This document shows, piece by piece, positions 31,247-39,612 of a stretch of DNA of 39,612 nucleotides. Position 1 is the first letter of the stretch; every line of letters begins with the position of its first letter. The stretch is from DATMGU01 sp035555315 (GTDB lineage Bacteria > Pseudomonadota > Alphaproteobacteria > ATCC43930 > CGMCC-115725): NCBI GenBank assembly GCA_035555315.1, contig DATMGU010000134.1, positions 1-39,612 of the forward strand. Direction: 5' to 3'. The notes under the pieces were generated by a model, which searched no databases, was not told the DNA's origin, and saw only the letters and a list, made by a program, of their open reading frames with translations. Made by a program: the position numbers and the translations under genes.

Positions 31247-32158
31247 CTAGGAACGCCGCTCGACCACGAAATGGGCGGCCTTGCGCAGCAGATCGGCCTT
31301 GGCGCCGAATGGCTCCAGATGCTGGATCGCCTGCGCCACCAGCGTCTTCGCCTGGTTCCGCGCACCGTCCAGACCGAGGATCGACACGAAGGTCGATTTG
31401 CCGGCGACCACGTCCTGGCCGACCGACTTGCCGATTTCCGCCGCGCTGCCCTCGACATCCAGCAGATCGTCGGCGATCTGAAAGGCGAGGCCGATATCGT
31501 GGGCATAGCCGATCAGCGCCCGGCGCGGCTCACCCAGCGCCTTGCCCAGGATGGCGCCGGCCTCGCAGGAGAACGCGATCAGCGCGCCGGTCTTCAGGCG
31601 CTGCAGCCGGGTGATGGCGCCGATATCGAGGGTCTGATTCTCGGCCTGCAGGTCGATCATCTGACCGCCGACCATGCCGGCCGGCCCGGCCGCCTTGGCC
31701 AGCGCCGCCACCAACTCGCAGCGCACCGCCGGATCGCCATGGGTATCGGGATGCGCCAGCACCTCGAAGGCCATCGTCAGCAGACCGTCGCCGGCCAGGA
31801 TCGCCGTCGCCTCGTCGAATGCCTTATGGCAGGTCGGCCGGCCGCGCCGAAGGTCGGAATTGTCCATCGCGGGCAGATCGTCATGCACCAGCGAATAGGT
31901 ATGCATCAGCTCGATCGCCGCCGCGACCTGCAGGGCGGACACCTGCGAGACGCCGAACAGGGACGAGGTCGCCAGCACGAAGAACGGCCGCAACCGCTTG
32001 CCCGGCGCCAGGGCGGCATAGCGCATCGCCTCGAAGACCCGCGCCTCGGGCTCGTGGGGCACCGTGATCAGACGACCGATCACCGCATCGACCGTCCGCA
32101 CCGCATCGCCAAGCGAGGTCGTCAGATCGGTCGGGTTCGTCCAAACGGTTTCGGTCAC
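31247..32158 (-). CDS. ispA: Polyprenyl (farnesyl) diphosphate synthase
   Basis: IspA joins isopentenyl and dimethylallyl diphosphates to geranyl and farnesyl diphosphate, precursors of quinones, carrier lipids and hopanoids. The 303-residue protein has GKRLRP at 53-58, the first Asp-rich motif DDLPAMD at 93-99 followed by RRGRPTCHKAFDEA, and the second Asp-rich motif IADDLLDVEG. The start is a GTG at 32158. It lies 24 bases downstream of xseB, a common alphaproteobacterial arrangement. Confidence 0.95.
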   Translation of the reverse strand: MTETVWTNPTDLTTSLGDAVRTVDAVIGRLITVPHEPEARVFEAMRYAALAPGKRLRPFFVLATSSLFGVSQVSALQVAAAIELMHTYSLVHDDLPAMDNSDLRRGRPTCHKAFDEATAILAGDGLLTMAFEVLAHPDTHGDPAVRCELVAALAKAAGPAGMVGGQMIDLQAENQTLDIGAITRLQRLKTGALIAFSCEAGAILGKALGEPRRALIGYAHDIGLAFQIADDLLDVEGSAAEIGKSVGQDVVAGKSTFVSILGLDGARNQAKTLVAQAIQHLEPFGAKADLLRKAAHFVVERRS

Positions 32159-32182
32159 GATAGGCTCTCGCTTGATATAAGT

Positions 32183-32428
32183 TTATTCGACGACATGTGG
32201 CTGCGCGCTGACGGCACCGGACGCGGTCAGGGTGATCTTCTCGACCTTTTCTTTCGCTTGGCTAAGCTTTTTCTCGCAATGCGCCTTCAAGGCGGCACCA
32301 CGTTCGTAGGAGGTGATCGCATCGTCGAGCCGGCCCTTGCCGGCCTCGAGCTGCCGCACGATCGCCTCAAGCTCCTCCAGCGCCTCCTCGAAGCTCATCC
32401 GCCCAATCTCGGTCGCCGCCTCGGTCAT
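32183..32428 (-). CDS. xseB: Exodeoxyribonuclease VII small subunit
   Basis: XseB is the small helical subunit of exonuclease VII, which degrades single-stranded DNA. The 81-residue protein shows the family pattern MSFEEALEELEAIVRQLEAG, the LDDAITSYERG helix and the AHCEKKLSQAKEKVEKI helix. The ATG at 32428 fits the family better than a GTG at 32440. The large subunit xseA is not in the window. Confidence 0.95.
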   Translation of the reverse strand: MTEAATEIGRMSFEEALEELEAIVRQLEAGKGRLDDAITSYERGAALKAHCEKKLSQAKEKVEKITLTASGAVSAQPHVVE

Positions 32429-32566
32429 GCCTGATCCCACCGTTTCCCGTCCCCGTCAAACGCGGGCGGAGTTTAGGCGTCGGCCCGGCACAGGAGCAAC
32501 CCCTTGTCCCCACCCTCTGATCGAAGCAACGGTAGCCAACATGATAAGCTGATACATGTTCCCTGC

Positions 32567-32577
32567 AATATGATATT
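32567..32577. promoter_or_regulatory. Short palindrome before the PIN/RHH toxin-antitoxin operon
   Basis: AATATGATATT is a perfect inverted repeat with a one-base centre, ending 9 bases before the toxin ATG and containing a TATGAT that could be a -10 box. RHH antitoxins usually repress their own operon through such sites, so this is a candidate operator. The evidence is the symmetry and position only. Confidence 0.35.
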
Positions 32578-32586
32578 CTCTGCGAG

Positions 32587-33006
32587 ATGCTTAGGGCTGT
32601 CCTCGATACCAACATCCTTGTCACCGCGCGACGAAGCCACAGTGGCGCATCAAACGCTCTATTGCGGGCGGTCGAGGAAGGGGCTTTCCCGATGCTGGTA
32701 AGCGTCCCGCTCTTCATCGAATATGAGGACGTACTGACTAGGCCGGAGCATTTGCTGGCCGCTCGGTTGACGAGGCAGGGAGTTGCGGAGTTCCTCGATC
32801 ACCTGGCTGGTCTCATCGAACCGGTAAAGCTGAACTATTTGTGGCGCCCGCAGCTTAACGACGCAGCCGATGAGATGGTGCTGGAAACCGCCATCAACGG
32901 CCGAGCCGACTGCATCGTCACCCTCAATGGCCGGCATTTTATACCAGCAGCGCGCTTCGGCATCGAGGTCGTCACGCCGGCAGAGACAATCGGGAGGATA
33001 AAATGA
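32587..33006 (+). CDS. PIN-domain toxin (VapC-like, PIN_3 type)
   Basis: A 139-residue PIN-domain protein, the RNase fold of VapC-like toxins. The acidic metal-binding residues are visible: D7 in VLDTNILV, E45-E47 in FIEYED, D98/E99 in DAADEMVLE, and D112 in the late RADCIVTLNGRHF segment. The length and spacing match the 'putative toxin-antitoxin system toxin component, PIN family' group rather than classical short VapC. It precedes and overlaps its antitoxin gene by four bases, so the order is toxin first. The pair is transcribed against the xseB-ispA genes beside it. Confidence 0.88.
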   Translation: MLRAVLDTNILVTARRSHSGASNALLRAVEEGAFPMLVSVPLFIEYEDVLTRPEHLLAARLTRQGVAEFLDHLAGLIEPVKLNYLWRPQLNDAADEMVLETAINGRADCIVTLNGRHFIPAARFGIEVVTPAETIGRIK

Positions 33007-33260
33007 CCAAGGCCAATTATTCCTTGCGGCTTCAGCCATCCCTGAAAAAGGCGGCCGAGCGGTTGGCTTTGGCCGATGGCACCAGCCTCAACCAATTCAT
33101 CAATGTCGCTGTCGCCGAGAAGCTGTCGGCGCTGGAGACCGAGGCGTTTTTCCAGACCCGGGCGGCCAAGGGCAATCGTGGTGCGTTCTTGAGCTTTCTC
33201 GATGAAGCCGGCGATGAGCCACCGGGCGAAGGCGACGTCGTCGACGATTACCGGCGTTGA
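33003..33260 (+). CDS. Ribbon-helix-helix antitoxin (HicB-like RHH type)
   Basis: An 85-residue protein with an N-terminal ribbon-helix-helix: the strand NYSLRLQPSLKKAAERLA, then DGTSLNQFINVAVAEKLSAL. This is the short HicB-like RHH antitoxin type commonly partnered with PIN_3 toxins. The ATG overlaps the toxin stop (ATGA). The C-terminal half is acidic (DEAGDEPPGEGDVVDDY), suitable for covering a nuclease. It ends 31 bases from the convergent deacetylase-family gene. Confidence 0.85.
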   Translation: MTKANYSLRLQPSLKKAAERLALADGTSLNQFINVAVAEKLSALETEAFFQTRAAKGNRGAFLSFLDEAGDEPPGEGDVVDDYRR

Positions 33261-33291
33261 CGCTCGATCGCGCAGCTCACCCGACCACCCG

Positions 33292-34218
33292 CTATACCGC
33301 CATCAGCGCCGCGACATGGGCGGCGGCGCTGGATGCCAGGGCGTCGAGGTTGTAGCCGCCTTCCAGGCTGGAGACGATGCGGCCGCCGCAGAGGCGGGCG
33401 GCGAGGCCGGTCAACTGGTCGGTGACCCAGGTGAAGTCGGCCTCGCCGAGCTCCAGATTGGCCAGCGGGTCGTCGCGATGGGCGTCGAAGCCGGCCGAGA
33501 TCAGGATCATCTCCGGGGCGAAATCGGCTAGGCGCGGCAGGATCTGGTTGGCGATGGCATGACGGAACTCGGTGGAGCCGGCATAGGGGCGCAGCGGCGC
33601 GTTGACGATGTTGCCGACACCGGTTTCGAACGCCGCGCCGGTGCCGGGATAGAGCGGCATCTGGTGGGTCGAGGCGTAAAATAGCGACGGCTCGCCCTCG
33701 AAATCATGCTGCGTGCCGTTGCCGTGATGCACGTCGAAATCGATCACCGCGACCCGCGCCAGGCCATGCACGTCGCGGGCGCGGCGGGCGGCGATGGCGA
33801 CGTTGTTGAACAGACAAAAACCCATCGCCTGGGCCCGTTCCGCATGGTGGCCGGGTGGGCGGACGGCACAGAACGCGTTGCGCCCCTCCCCGGCGACGAC
33901 CGCGTCGACCGCGGCGCATACCGCCCCCGCCGCGCGCAGCGCGGCCTCGCCCGAGCCGGGGCTGAGCGAGGTATCGCCATCGATGCCGACCACGCCGGTC
34001 TTGGGTACCGCCGCCAGCAAGCCGTCGATATAGGCGCGCGGATGAGTCCGGGCGATATCCGCCAGATCGGCAAGCGGCGCCGCGCGTCGGTCGAGGGCCG
34101 CGAAGCGCGGTTCGTCCAGGGCTGCCAACACCGCCGTCAGCCGCGCCGGGCATTCCGGATGGTGGGCGCCGACATCATGGTCGAGGCAGCGGGGATGGCT
34201 ATAGAGCAGCGTCGTCAT
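33292..34218 (-). CDS. Histone deacetylase family protein (AcuC/acetylpolyamine amidohydrolase-like)
   Basis: A 308-residue zinc-dependent deacetylase of the arginase-deacetylase fold. Residues of the active site are clear: the RPPGHHAE histidine pair, the metal-binding DFDVHHGNGTQ, and the SAGFDAHRDDPL Asp. Bacterial members remove acetyl groups from proteins (such as acetyl-CoA synthetase) or polyamines. The ATG at 34218 (MTTLLYSHP) is preferred; an ATG at 34242 is possible. In related genomes it usually sits directly before xseB; here the PIN/RHH pair separates the two. Confidence 0.93.
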   Translation of the reverse strand: MTTLLYSHPRCLDHDVGAHHPECPARLTAVLAALDEPRFAALDRRAAPLADLADIARTHPRAYIDGLLAAVPKTGVVGIDGDTSLSPGSGEAALRAAGAVCAAVDAVVAGEGRNAFCAVRPPGHHAERAQAMGFCLFNNVAIAARRARDVHGLARVAVIDFDVHHGNGTQHDFEGEPSLFYASTHQMPLYPGTGAAFETGVGNIVNAPLRPYAGSTEFRHAIANQILPRLADFAPEMILISAGFDAHRDDPLANLELGEADFTWVTDQLTGLAARLCGGRIVSSLEGGYNLDALASSAAAHVAALMAV

Positions 34219-34262
34219 GGGCGGCGTCCCGGGTGGCGTCATCGCGGCCGAGACTACCCGCC

Positions 34263-35552
34263 TCAGCCGTTCTCGGCGAGCACGGATCCTGCGAAATACA
34301 GCGACCCGCAGATCAGCACGCGGACCGGCCCCGTAGCCTCGGCGAGGATGCGCTCAAGCGCCGTGGCGGTATCCGGCGCCGGTTCGGCGGCGATGCCGAC
34401 GCCGCGTGCCGCCGCCGCCGTCGCCTCGGCCGGCAGGGCCGCCGCGTCATCCGGGCTGGTGACCGCCCGCAACCCCGCCACATGGGGTGCCAGCGGCCGC
34501 AGGAAGCCACCCGCGTCCTTGGTGTTGCGGATGCCGACGATGAGATGCAGCGGCCGATCCGTCCAGGCCGCCGCCGCCATCGCCGCCAGCGCCTCGGCCC
34601 CGGCGGGATTGTGGCCGCCATCGAGCCAAAGCTCGCTCCCCAAGGGAAGTCGGGCGGCGAGCGGCCCGCGCGTCAGGCGCTGCAGCCGGGCCGGCCATTC
34701 GATCCGGGTTAGCCCCCGCGCGATGGCCTCCGCCGGCACATCGAATGCCTGGAGCTGTTCCAGCACGGCGACCGCGAGGCCGGCATTGTCGATCTGATGG
34801 CGGCCGGGCAGTGCCGAGAGCGGCAGGTCGAGCGACCAGCGCCGCCCCGCGAAACGCCAGCCATCCTCGATCGGCTCGGCGTGCCACTCATGGCCGTGGC
34901 GTGACAAAGGCGCGCCGACCGATAGGGCGCGCGCGGCGAGCGTGGCCGCCGCCTCAGGCCCTTGCGGGCCGATCACGGCCGGGGCGCCAGGCTTGATGAT
35001 CATCGCCTTCTCGCCGGCGATCGCCGTCAGCGTATCGCCCAGATAGCTCATATGGTCGAGCGAGATGGGCGTGATCGCCACGACGGCCGGCACCGGGATC
35101 ACATTGGTCGCGTCGTACCGCCCGCCCAGCCCGGTCTCCAGCAGCACGATATCGGCCGGGTTCCGGGCGAACGCCAGAAACGCCGCCGCCGTGGTGATCT
35201 CGAAAAAGGTGATCGGCCGTCCGGCATTGGTCCGCTCGATCTGGTGCAGCAGGTCGACCAGCGGCGCGGGCTCGATCAGCCGCCCGGCGACACGGATGCG
35301 CTCCTCGAAGCGGACGAGATGCGGCGAGGTATAGACATGGCAGCGATATCCCGCCGCCTCCAGGCAGGCACGCAGCGTCGCCACCGTCGAGCCCTTGCCA
35401 TTGGTGCCGGCGACATGCACGACCGGTGGCAGGCGAAGCTCCGGCGATCCGAGTTCTGCTAGAAATCGGACGACCCGGTCGAGCGACAGATCGATCAGCT
35501 TGGGATAGAGCTGCGTCAGGCGGTCGAGCACCGCCTCGGGCGTGTCACTCAA
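34263..35552 (-). CDS. folC: Bifunctional folylpolyglutamate synthase/dihydrofolate synthase
   Basis: FolC adds glutamate to dihydropteroate and to folates. The 429-residue ligase has the P-loop GTNGKGSTVATL around residue 44, YTSPHLVRFEERIR, the FFEITTAAAFLAFA segment with its Glu, ETGLGGRYDATN and LDGGHNPAG in the C-terminal domain. The best start is a TTG at 35552 (SDTPEAVLDRL), 11 bases after the accD stop; the frame extends further but only through accD sequence. Order trpA-accD-folC is standard in this group. Confidence 0.95.
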   Translation of the reverse strand: MSDTPEAVLDRLTQLYPKLIDLSLDRVVRFLAELGSPELRLPPVVHVAGTNGKGSTVATLRACLEAAGYRCHVYTSPHLVRFEERIRVAGRLIEPAPLVDLLHQIERTNAGRPITFFEITTAAAFLAFARNPADIVLLETGLGGRYDATNVIPVPAVVAITPISLDHMSYLGDTLTAIAGEKAMIIKPGAPAVIGPQGPEAAATLAARALSVGAPLSRHGHEWHAEPIEDGWRFAGRRWSLDLPLSALPGRHQIDNAGLAVAVLEQLQAFDVPAEAIARGLTRIEWPARLQRLTRGPLAARLPLGSELWLDGGHNPAGAEALAAMAAAAWTDRPLHLIVGIRNTKDAGGFLRPLAPHVAGLRAVTSPDDAAALPAEATAAAARGVGIAAEPAPDTATALERILAEATGPVRVLICGSLYFAGSVLAENG

Positions 35553-35562
35553 GATCGCCGGC

Positions 35563-36477
35563 TCAGAACGACGCGGGCGCCGGGGCCATGTCGGGATCGG
35601 CGACGGCCACGACATCCTGCCGCTGGGCCGGGTGCAGCATGCCGATGATCCGCGCCAGCGTGGCTTTGAGGTCGTGCCGGCGGACAACCATATCGACCAT
35701 GCCGTGTTCCTCGAGATATTCGGCGCGCTGGAACCCCTCCGGCAGCTTCTCGCGGATCGTCTCCTCGATGACCCGCGCCCCGGCGAAGCCGATCACCGCC
35801 CCCGGCTCCGCGATCGCGATATCGCCCAGCATCGCGAAGGACGCGGTAACGCCGCCGGTCGTCGGATCGGTCAGGATGACGATATAGGGCAGCCCGGCCT
35901 CCTTGACCTCCTCGACCGCGATCGTGCTGCGCGGCATCTGCATCAGCGACAGGATGCCTTCCTGCATGCGGGCACCACCGGAGGCGGGCACCACGATCAA
36001 AGGGGCGGCCTGCAGCACGGCCAATCGCGACGCCGCCAGCAAGGCCTCGCCCACCGCCATGCCCATGGAGCCGGCCATGAACTCGAAATCGAACACCGCG
36101 ACCACGGCCGGCAGCTCGCCGATCCGGCCATGGGCGACGACGATCGCATCGATGGCGGAGCCGCCGGCCGCAGCCTGGGCCTCCCGCAGCCGATCAGTAT
36201 AGCGCTTGCGGTCACGGAACTTCAGCGGGTCGATCACCGGTCGCGGCAATTCGATCCGCTGATAGGAACCGTCATCGAACAGAAGGGCCAGGCGTTGCTT
36301 CGGGTTGATCCGCAGATGATGGCCGCAGGCGTGGCAAACATGCAGGTTCGCCTCCAGCTCGCGATGGAACAGCATCTGGCCGCAGCTCGGACATTTCTGC
36401 CAGAGATTATCCGGCACCTCGCGCTTGGAGACGACGGCACGGATCTTCGGCAGGACGACGGTGGTAAGCCAGCTCAC
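35563..36477 (-). CDS. accD: Acetyl-CoA carboxylase, carboxyltransferase subunit beta
   Basis: AccD is half of the carboxyltransferase that forms malonyl-CoA for fatty-acid synthesis. The 304-residue protein has the N-terminal zinc finger (KCPSCGQM ... HVCHACGHH) and the crotonase-like carboxyltransferase core with VFDFEFMAGSMGMAVGE, PASGGARMQEG and LTDPTTGGVTAS. The GTG start at 36477 overlaps the trpA stop by four bases (GTGA), so translation is coupled to trpA. The partner accA is not in the window. Confidence 0.97.
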   Translation of the reverse strand: MSWLTTVVLPKIRAVVSKREVPDNLWQKCPSCGQMLFHRELEANLHVCHACGHHLRINPKQRLALLFDDGSYQRIELPRPVIDPLKFRDRKRYTDRLREAQAAAGGSAIDAIVVAHGRIGELPAVVAVFDFEFMAGSMGMAVGEALLAASRLAVLQAAPLIVVPASGGARMQEGILSLMQMPRSTIAVEEVKEAGLPYIVILTDPTTGGVTASFAMLGDIAIAEPGAVIGFAGARVIEETIREKLPEGFQRAEYLEEHGMVDMVVRRHDLKATLARIIGMLHPAQRQDVVAVADPDMAPAPASF

Positions 36478-37343
36478 GACAAGGTCTCCGGGTGCGACGG
36501 GCTCAAATCCCGGGCCGATCTTACGCCCTGGGCCAGCGACGCGACATAGCCCAGCACCGCCTCGCCGAGGCCGGGCAGCGCCCGTGCATCGGCATCGAGG
36601 TGAGCGGCGACGGTCTCGACGATCGCCGTGCCAACGACCGCCGCGTCGGCGACACGTGCGACCACCGCCGCCTGCTCGGGGGTGCGGATGCCGAAACCGA
36701 CGGCGATCGGCAGCCGAGTATGCCGGCGAACCCGCGCCACCGCCGTCTCGACGGCACCGGCGGAGGCCGAGCGCGTGCCGGTGATGCCGGCGATCGACAC
36801 ATGATAGATGAAGCCGCTGGCCCCGCGCAGGATGGTCGGCAACCGCGCATCGTCGCTGGTCGGGGTCGATAGCCGGATGAGGTCGAGGCCGTGCTCGGCC
36901 GCCGGCCCGGCCAACTCGTCGGCCTCCTCCGGCGGCAGGTCGACGATGATCAAGCCGTCGACGCCCGCCGCCGCCGCATCGGCGGCGAAGCGGGCCATAC
37001 CATAGCGGTGGATCGGGTTGAGATAGCCCATCAGCACGACCGGCGTCGTCGCATCGGTCTCGCGGAACCGACGCACCGCGGGCAGCAGACGCGCGAGCGT
37101 GGTGCCCGCTTTCAAGGCGCGCAGCCCGGCCGCCTGGATCGACGGCCCATCGGCCATCGGGTCGGAGAACGGCATGCCGATCTCGATGAGATCGGCGCCA
37201 GCCGCCGGCAGGCCGGCCAGTACCGTCTCGAAGGTGGCCATGTCGGGGTCGCCCCCGGTCAGAAAGGTCACCAACCCAGCGCGCCCGGCCGCGGCCAGTG
37301 CCTGGAACCGTCGGGTGATCCGACCATTTTGGCTTTTGGTCAC
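36474..37343 (-). CDS. trpA: Tryptophan synthase alpha subunit
   Basis: TrpA cleaves indole-glycerol phosphate and passes indole to TrpB. The 289-residue TIM barrel has LVTFLTGGDPD at the start, catalytic E54 and D65 in IEIGMPFSDPMADGP, the VVLMGYLNP strand and the SIAGITGTR and GFGIRTPEQ phosphate-binding loops. The likely start is the GTG at 37343, one base after the stop of the PemK-like toxin gene; there is little room for a separate ribosome site. A TTG at 37385, inside the toxin gene, would add 14 unusual residues. It overlaps accD by four bases. Confidence 0.95.
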   Translation of the reverse strand: MTKSQNGRITRRFQALAAAGRAGLVTFLTGGDPDMATFETVLAGLPAAGADLIEIGMPFSDPMADGPSIQAAGLRALKAGTTLARLLPAVRRFRETDATTPVVLMGYLNPIHRYGMARFAADAAAAGVDGLIIVDLPPEEADELAGPAAEHGLDLIRLSTPTSDDARLPTILRGASGFIYHVSIAGITGTRSASAGAVETAVARVRRHTRLPIAVGFGIRTPEQAAVVARVADAAVVGTAIVETVAAHLDADARALPGLGEAVLGYVASLAQGVRSARDLSPSHPETLS

Positions 37344-37344
37344 G

Positions 37345-37806
37345 TCAAGGCTGCCTTTTCGGACGCTCTGTAACGGGCGCCTCAATTCTATCGACCATCT
37401 TCAAAGAACCCTCGTTCAGACTTTCCATGATCATCCGCCGCATGCGATCGACCATCCCCTTGGGTAACAAACCATAGCCGAACTGCCCAGGATTGCCGGG
37501 AATATGCCGCATATCGGGGGATGGCCAGTGATCAATATTTGCCTCGCTTAACACGATCCAGGAACGGGAGGCATCAAGACCAAGATGGTGTTTGACCCGT
37601 GACGGTATCTCAAGCGCCGTGTCCGCGGCGGGCGCGGAGTGAGTGATGGGCACGATCAGAACGCGTGTCTCGCCGTGCTCTTGATGAACCGCCAGCACGA
37701 TGCAGGCCGGGCGTTCCTTTTCCGCGGTCTCTTGGCCAAGGGCGGACTGCCGTTTCCACAGGTACTCGTAACGAAACACCAAGCCGGGCTTTGGCGCCGG
37801 TATCAT
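37345..37806 (-). CDS. PemK/MazF-like toxin (plasmid-maintenance type)
   Basis: A 153-residue protein resembling the PemK-like plasmid-maintenance toxins often seen in alphaproteobacteria. The N-terminal GLVFRYEYLWKRQ, ERPACIVLAV and VPITHSAPAAD strands, then SRVKHHLGL and SWIVLSEANIDHWP, follow that pattern. Such toxins are expected to be ribonucleases of the CcdB/MazF fold; the activity of this subgroup is inferred. The ATG at 37806 is 3 bases past the antitoxin stop, and the gene ends one base before trpA. The tail after residue 130 (MRRMIMESLNEG...) is longer than the core seems to need. Confidence 0.8.
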   Translation of the reverse strand: MIPAPKPGLVFRYEYLWKRQSALGQETAEKERPACIVLAVHQEHGETRVLIVPITHSAPAADTALEIPSRVKHHLGLDASRSWIVLSEANIDHWPSPDMRHIPGNPGQFGYGLLPKGMVDRMRRMIMESLNEGSLKMVDRIEAPVTERPKRQP

Positions 37807-37809
37807 CCT

Positions 37810-38070
37810 TTATTCATCGAGCAAATGGTCCAAGGCCGCCTGTTCCCGGTCGTCGTAAGGCTCGCGAAGCGCCCGGATGAACTCTTCCGGAAGATTCTCC
37901 ATGGCGATCACTTGTCGATCACGGCGTTTGAGCCGGGAGAATTCATCGATAGACATCAGAACCAATCGGTCACGGCCGTGATGGGTAATCGCCACCGGTT
38001 CTTTGATCGCGGCTTCCTGAACGGGCGCAATCGAGCGTTGCAAGTCCAAGGCACTGAAGCGCCGCATCAT
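37810..38070 (-). CDS. Phd/YefM-type antitoxin
   Basis: An 86-residue antitoxin of the Phd/YefM type: the RRFSALDLQRSIAPVQEAA start, the PVAITHHGRDRLVLMSIDEF core, and an acidic C-terminus (REPYDDREQAALDHLLDE) that would bind the toxin. A GGAG site precedes the ATG at 38070; an in-frame GTG and a second ATG are adjacent. It is followed by the PemK-like toxin with 3 bases between. Phd proteins bind their own promoter; a palindrome lies directly upstream. Confidence 0.85.
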   Translation of the reverse strand: MMRRFSALDLQRSIAPVQEAAIKEPVAITHHGRDRLVLMSIDEFSRLKRRDRQVIAMENLPEEFIRALREPYDDREQAALDHLLDE

Positions 38071-38078
38071 CACGTCTC

Positions 38079-38098
38079 CATAAATTATGTATTTTATG
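38079..38098. promoter_or_regulatory. Inverted repeat, candidate operator of the Phd/PemK-like pair
   Basis: CATAAA at 38079-38084 and TTTATG at 38093-38098 form inverted arms in an AT-rich patch 9 bases upstream of the antitoxin start. The patch also contains TAAAAT on the minus strand, which could serve as a -10 box. It is placed as an autoregulatory operator should be, in the short gap after trpB. Confidence 0.5.
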
Positions 38099-38139
38099 TG
38101 CCATGAGGTCCGTTCAGAATCAAGTCGCCTTTGGCAAAG

Positions 38140-39375
<1,236 letters not shown>

Positions 39376-39469
39376 CGGGAACGGGCCTCAGGACGATTGG
39401 AAGCCGGACCCTATAGCCCCGGCGGCCTTTCGTCAGCAAGCATGGAGGTGAGAGGGTGGCGCCAAGTGA

Positions 39470-39612
39470 CTAGGGACCGGCAATGCTTCGCGCCGCCGCC
39501 AAGAACTCCCGGATCAGCCCCATATCCTTACGGCCGGGTGTCGTTTCAACCCCCGAGGATACGTCGACCGCCCTGGTCCCCGTGGTCGCTACCGCCTCTG
39601 CCAGGTTCGCCA
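39470..39612 (-). CDS. trpF: Phosphoribosylanthranilate isomerase, C-terminal end (partial)
   Basis: The reverse strand at the right edge encodes the last 46 or so residues of TrpF, which isomerises phosphoribosylanthranilate. The diagnostic VDVSSGVETTPGRKD segment is present, followed by the final helix LIREFLAAARS and the stop TAG at 39470. The rest lies outside the window. Its place before trpB is the standard trpFBA order. Confidence 0.92.
   Translation of the reverse strand, partial: ANLAEAVATTGTRAVDVSSGVETTPGRKDMGLIREFLAAARSIAGP

Overview
The window is GC-rich and densely coded. It reads as chromosomal DNA of an alphaproteobacterium, probably of the Rhodospirillales/Azospirillales side. 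The inference rests on gene order rather than on any marker RNA: pdxH next to a DnaJ-class chaperone, fabI-aroC, trpF-trpB-trpA-accD-folC, and a deacetylase-xseB-ispA-tlyA-RNA methyltransferase string. No rRNA, tRNA, CRISPR array or intact insertion sequence was seen.

Layout. 1-4.9 kb: a truncated response regulator, the outer-membrane lipoprotein MlaA, a sterol-desaturase-type hydroxylase, an SDR enzyme, pdxH, and a DnaJ-class chaperone. 4.96-10.3 kb: a six-gene minus-strand sulfonate-type operon. It holds a substrate-binding-fold protein without signal peptide, an SsuD-like flavin monooxygenase, a NIPSNAP protein, and the ABC parts SsuC, SsuB and SsuA. A BigR/SqrR-like ArsR regulator is divergent from it. 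10.4-16.2 kb: YihY membrane protein, fabI, aroC, an AhpD-like protein and sppA. 16.2-21.8 kb: an accessory segment with a PfkB kinase, a GntR regulator, azlCD, a Tat-type oxalate decarboxylase, a 31-residue membrane peptide and a LysE exporter. It ends in a scrap yard holding a degenerate 148-bp copy of part of sppA and a beheaded antitoxin-like HTH gene. 21.8-29 kb: pdxJ, a Bcr/CflA-type MFS exporter, a giant single-chain CydDC-like ABC exporter, and an iron-sulfur RNA methyltransferase. 29-34.2 kb: tlyA, a MATE exporter, ispA, xseB, a PIN toxin/RHH antitoxin pair and a histone-deacetylase-family protein. 34.3-39.6 kb: folC, accD, trpA, a PemK-like/Phd toxin-antitoxin pair, trpB and the end of trpF.

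How it fits together. The backbone is housekeeping: tryptophan, chorismate, fatty-acid, folate, isoprenoid and vitamin B6 synthesis plus RNA modification. Several conserved strings appear broken by accessory DNA. The sulfonate operon and yihY lie between the dnaJ-class gene and fabI. The 16.2-21.6 kb segment lies between sppA and a piece of sppA. A toxin-antitoxin pair lies between trpB and trpA, and a second lies beside xseB. A MATE gene stands where dxs would be expected between ispA and tlyA.

The best candidates for new biology are four. One is the sulfonate-type operon, whose monooxygenase lacks several known SsuD active-site residues and whose first gene encodes a cytosolic NMT1-fold protein. 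Another is the small membrane peptide upstream of the oxalate decarboxylase. A third is the toxin-antitoxin pair apparently coupled to trpA. The last is the sppA scar that bounds the accessory segment.
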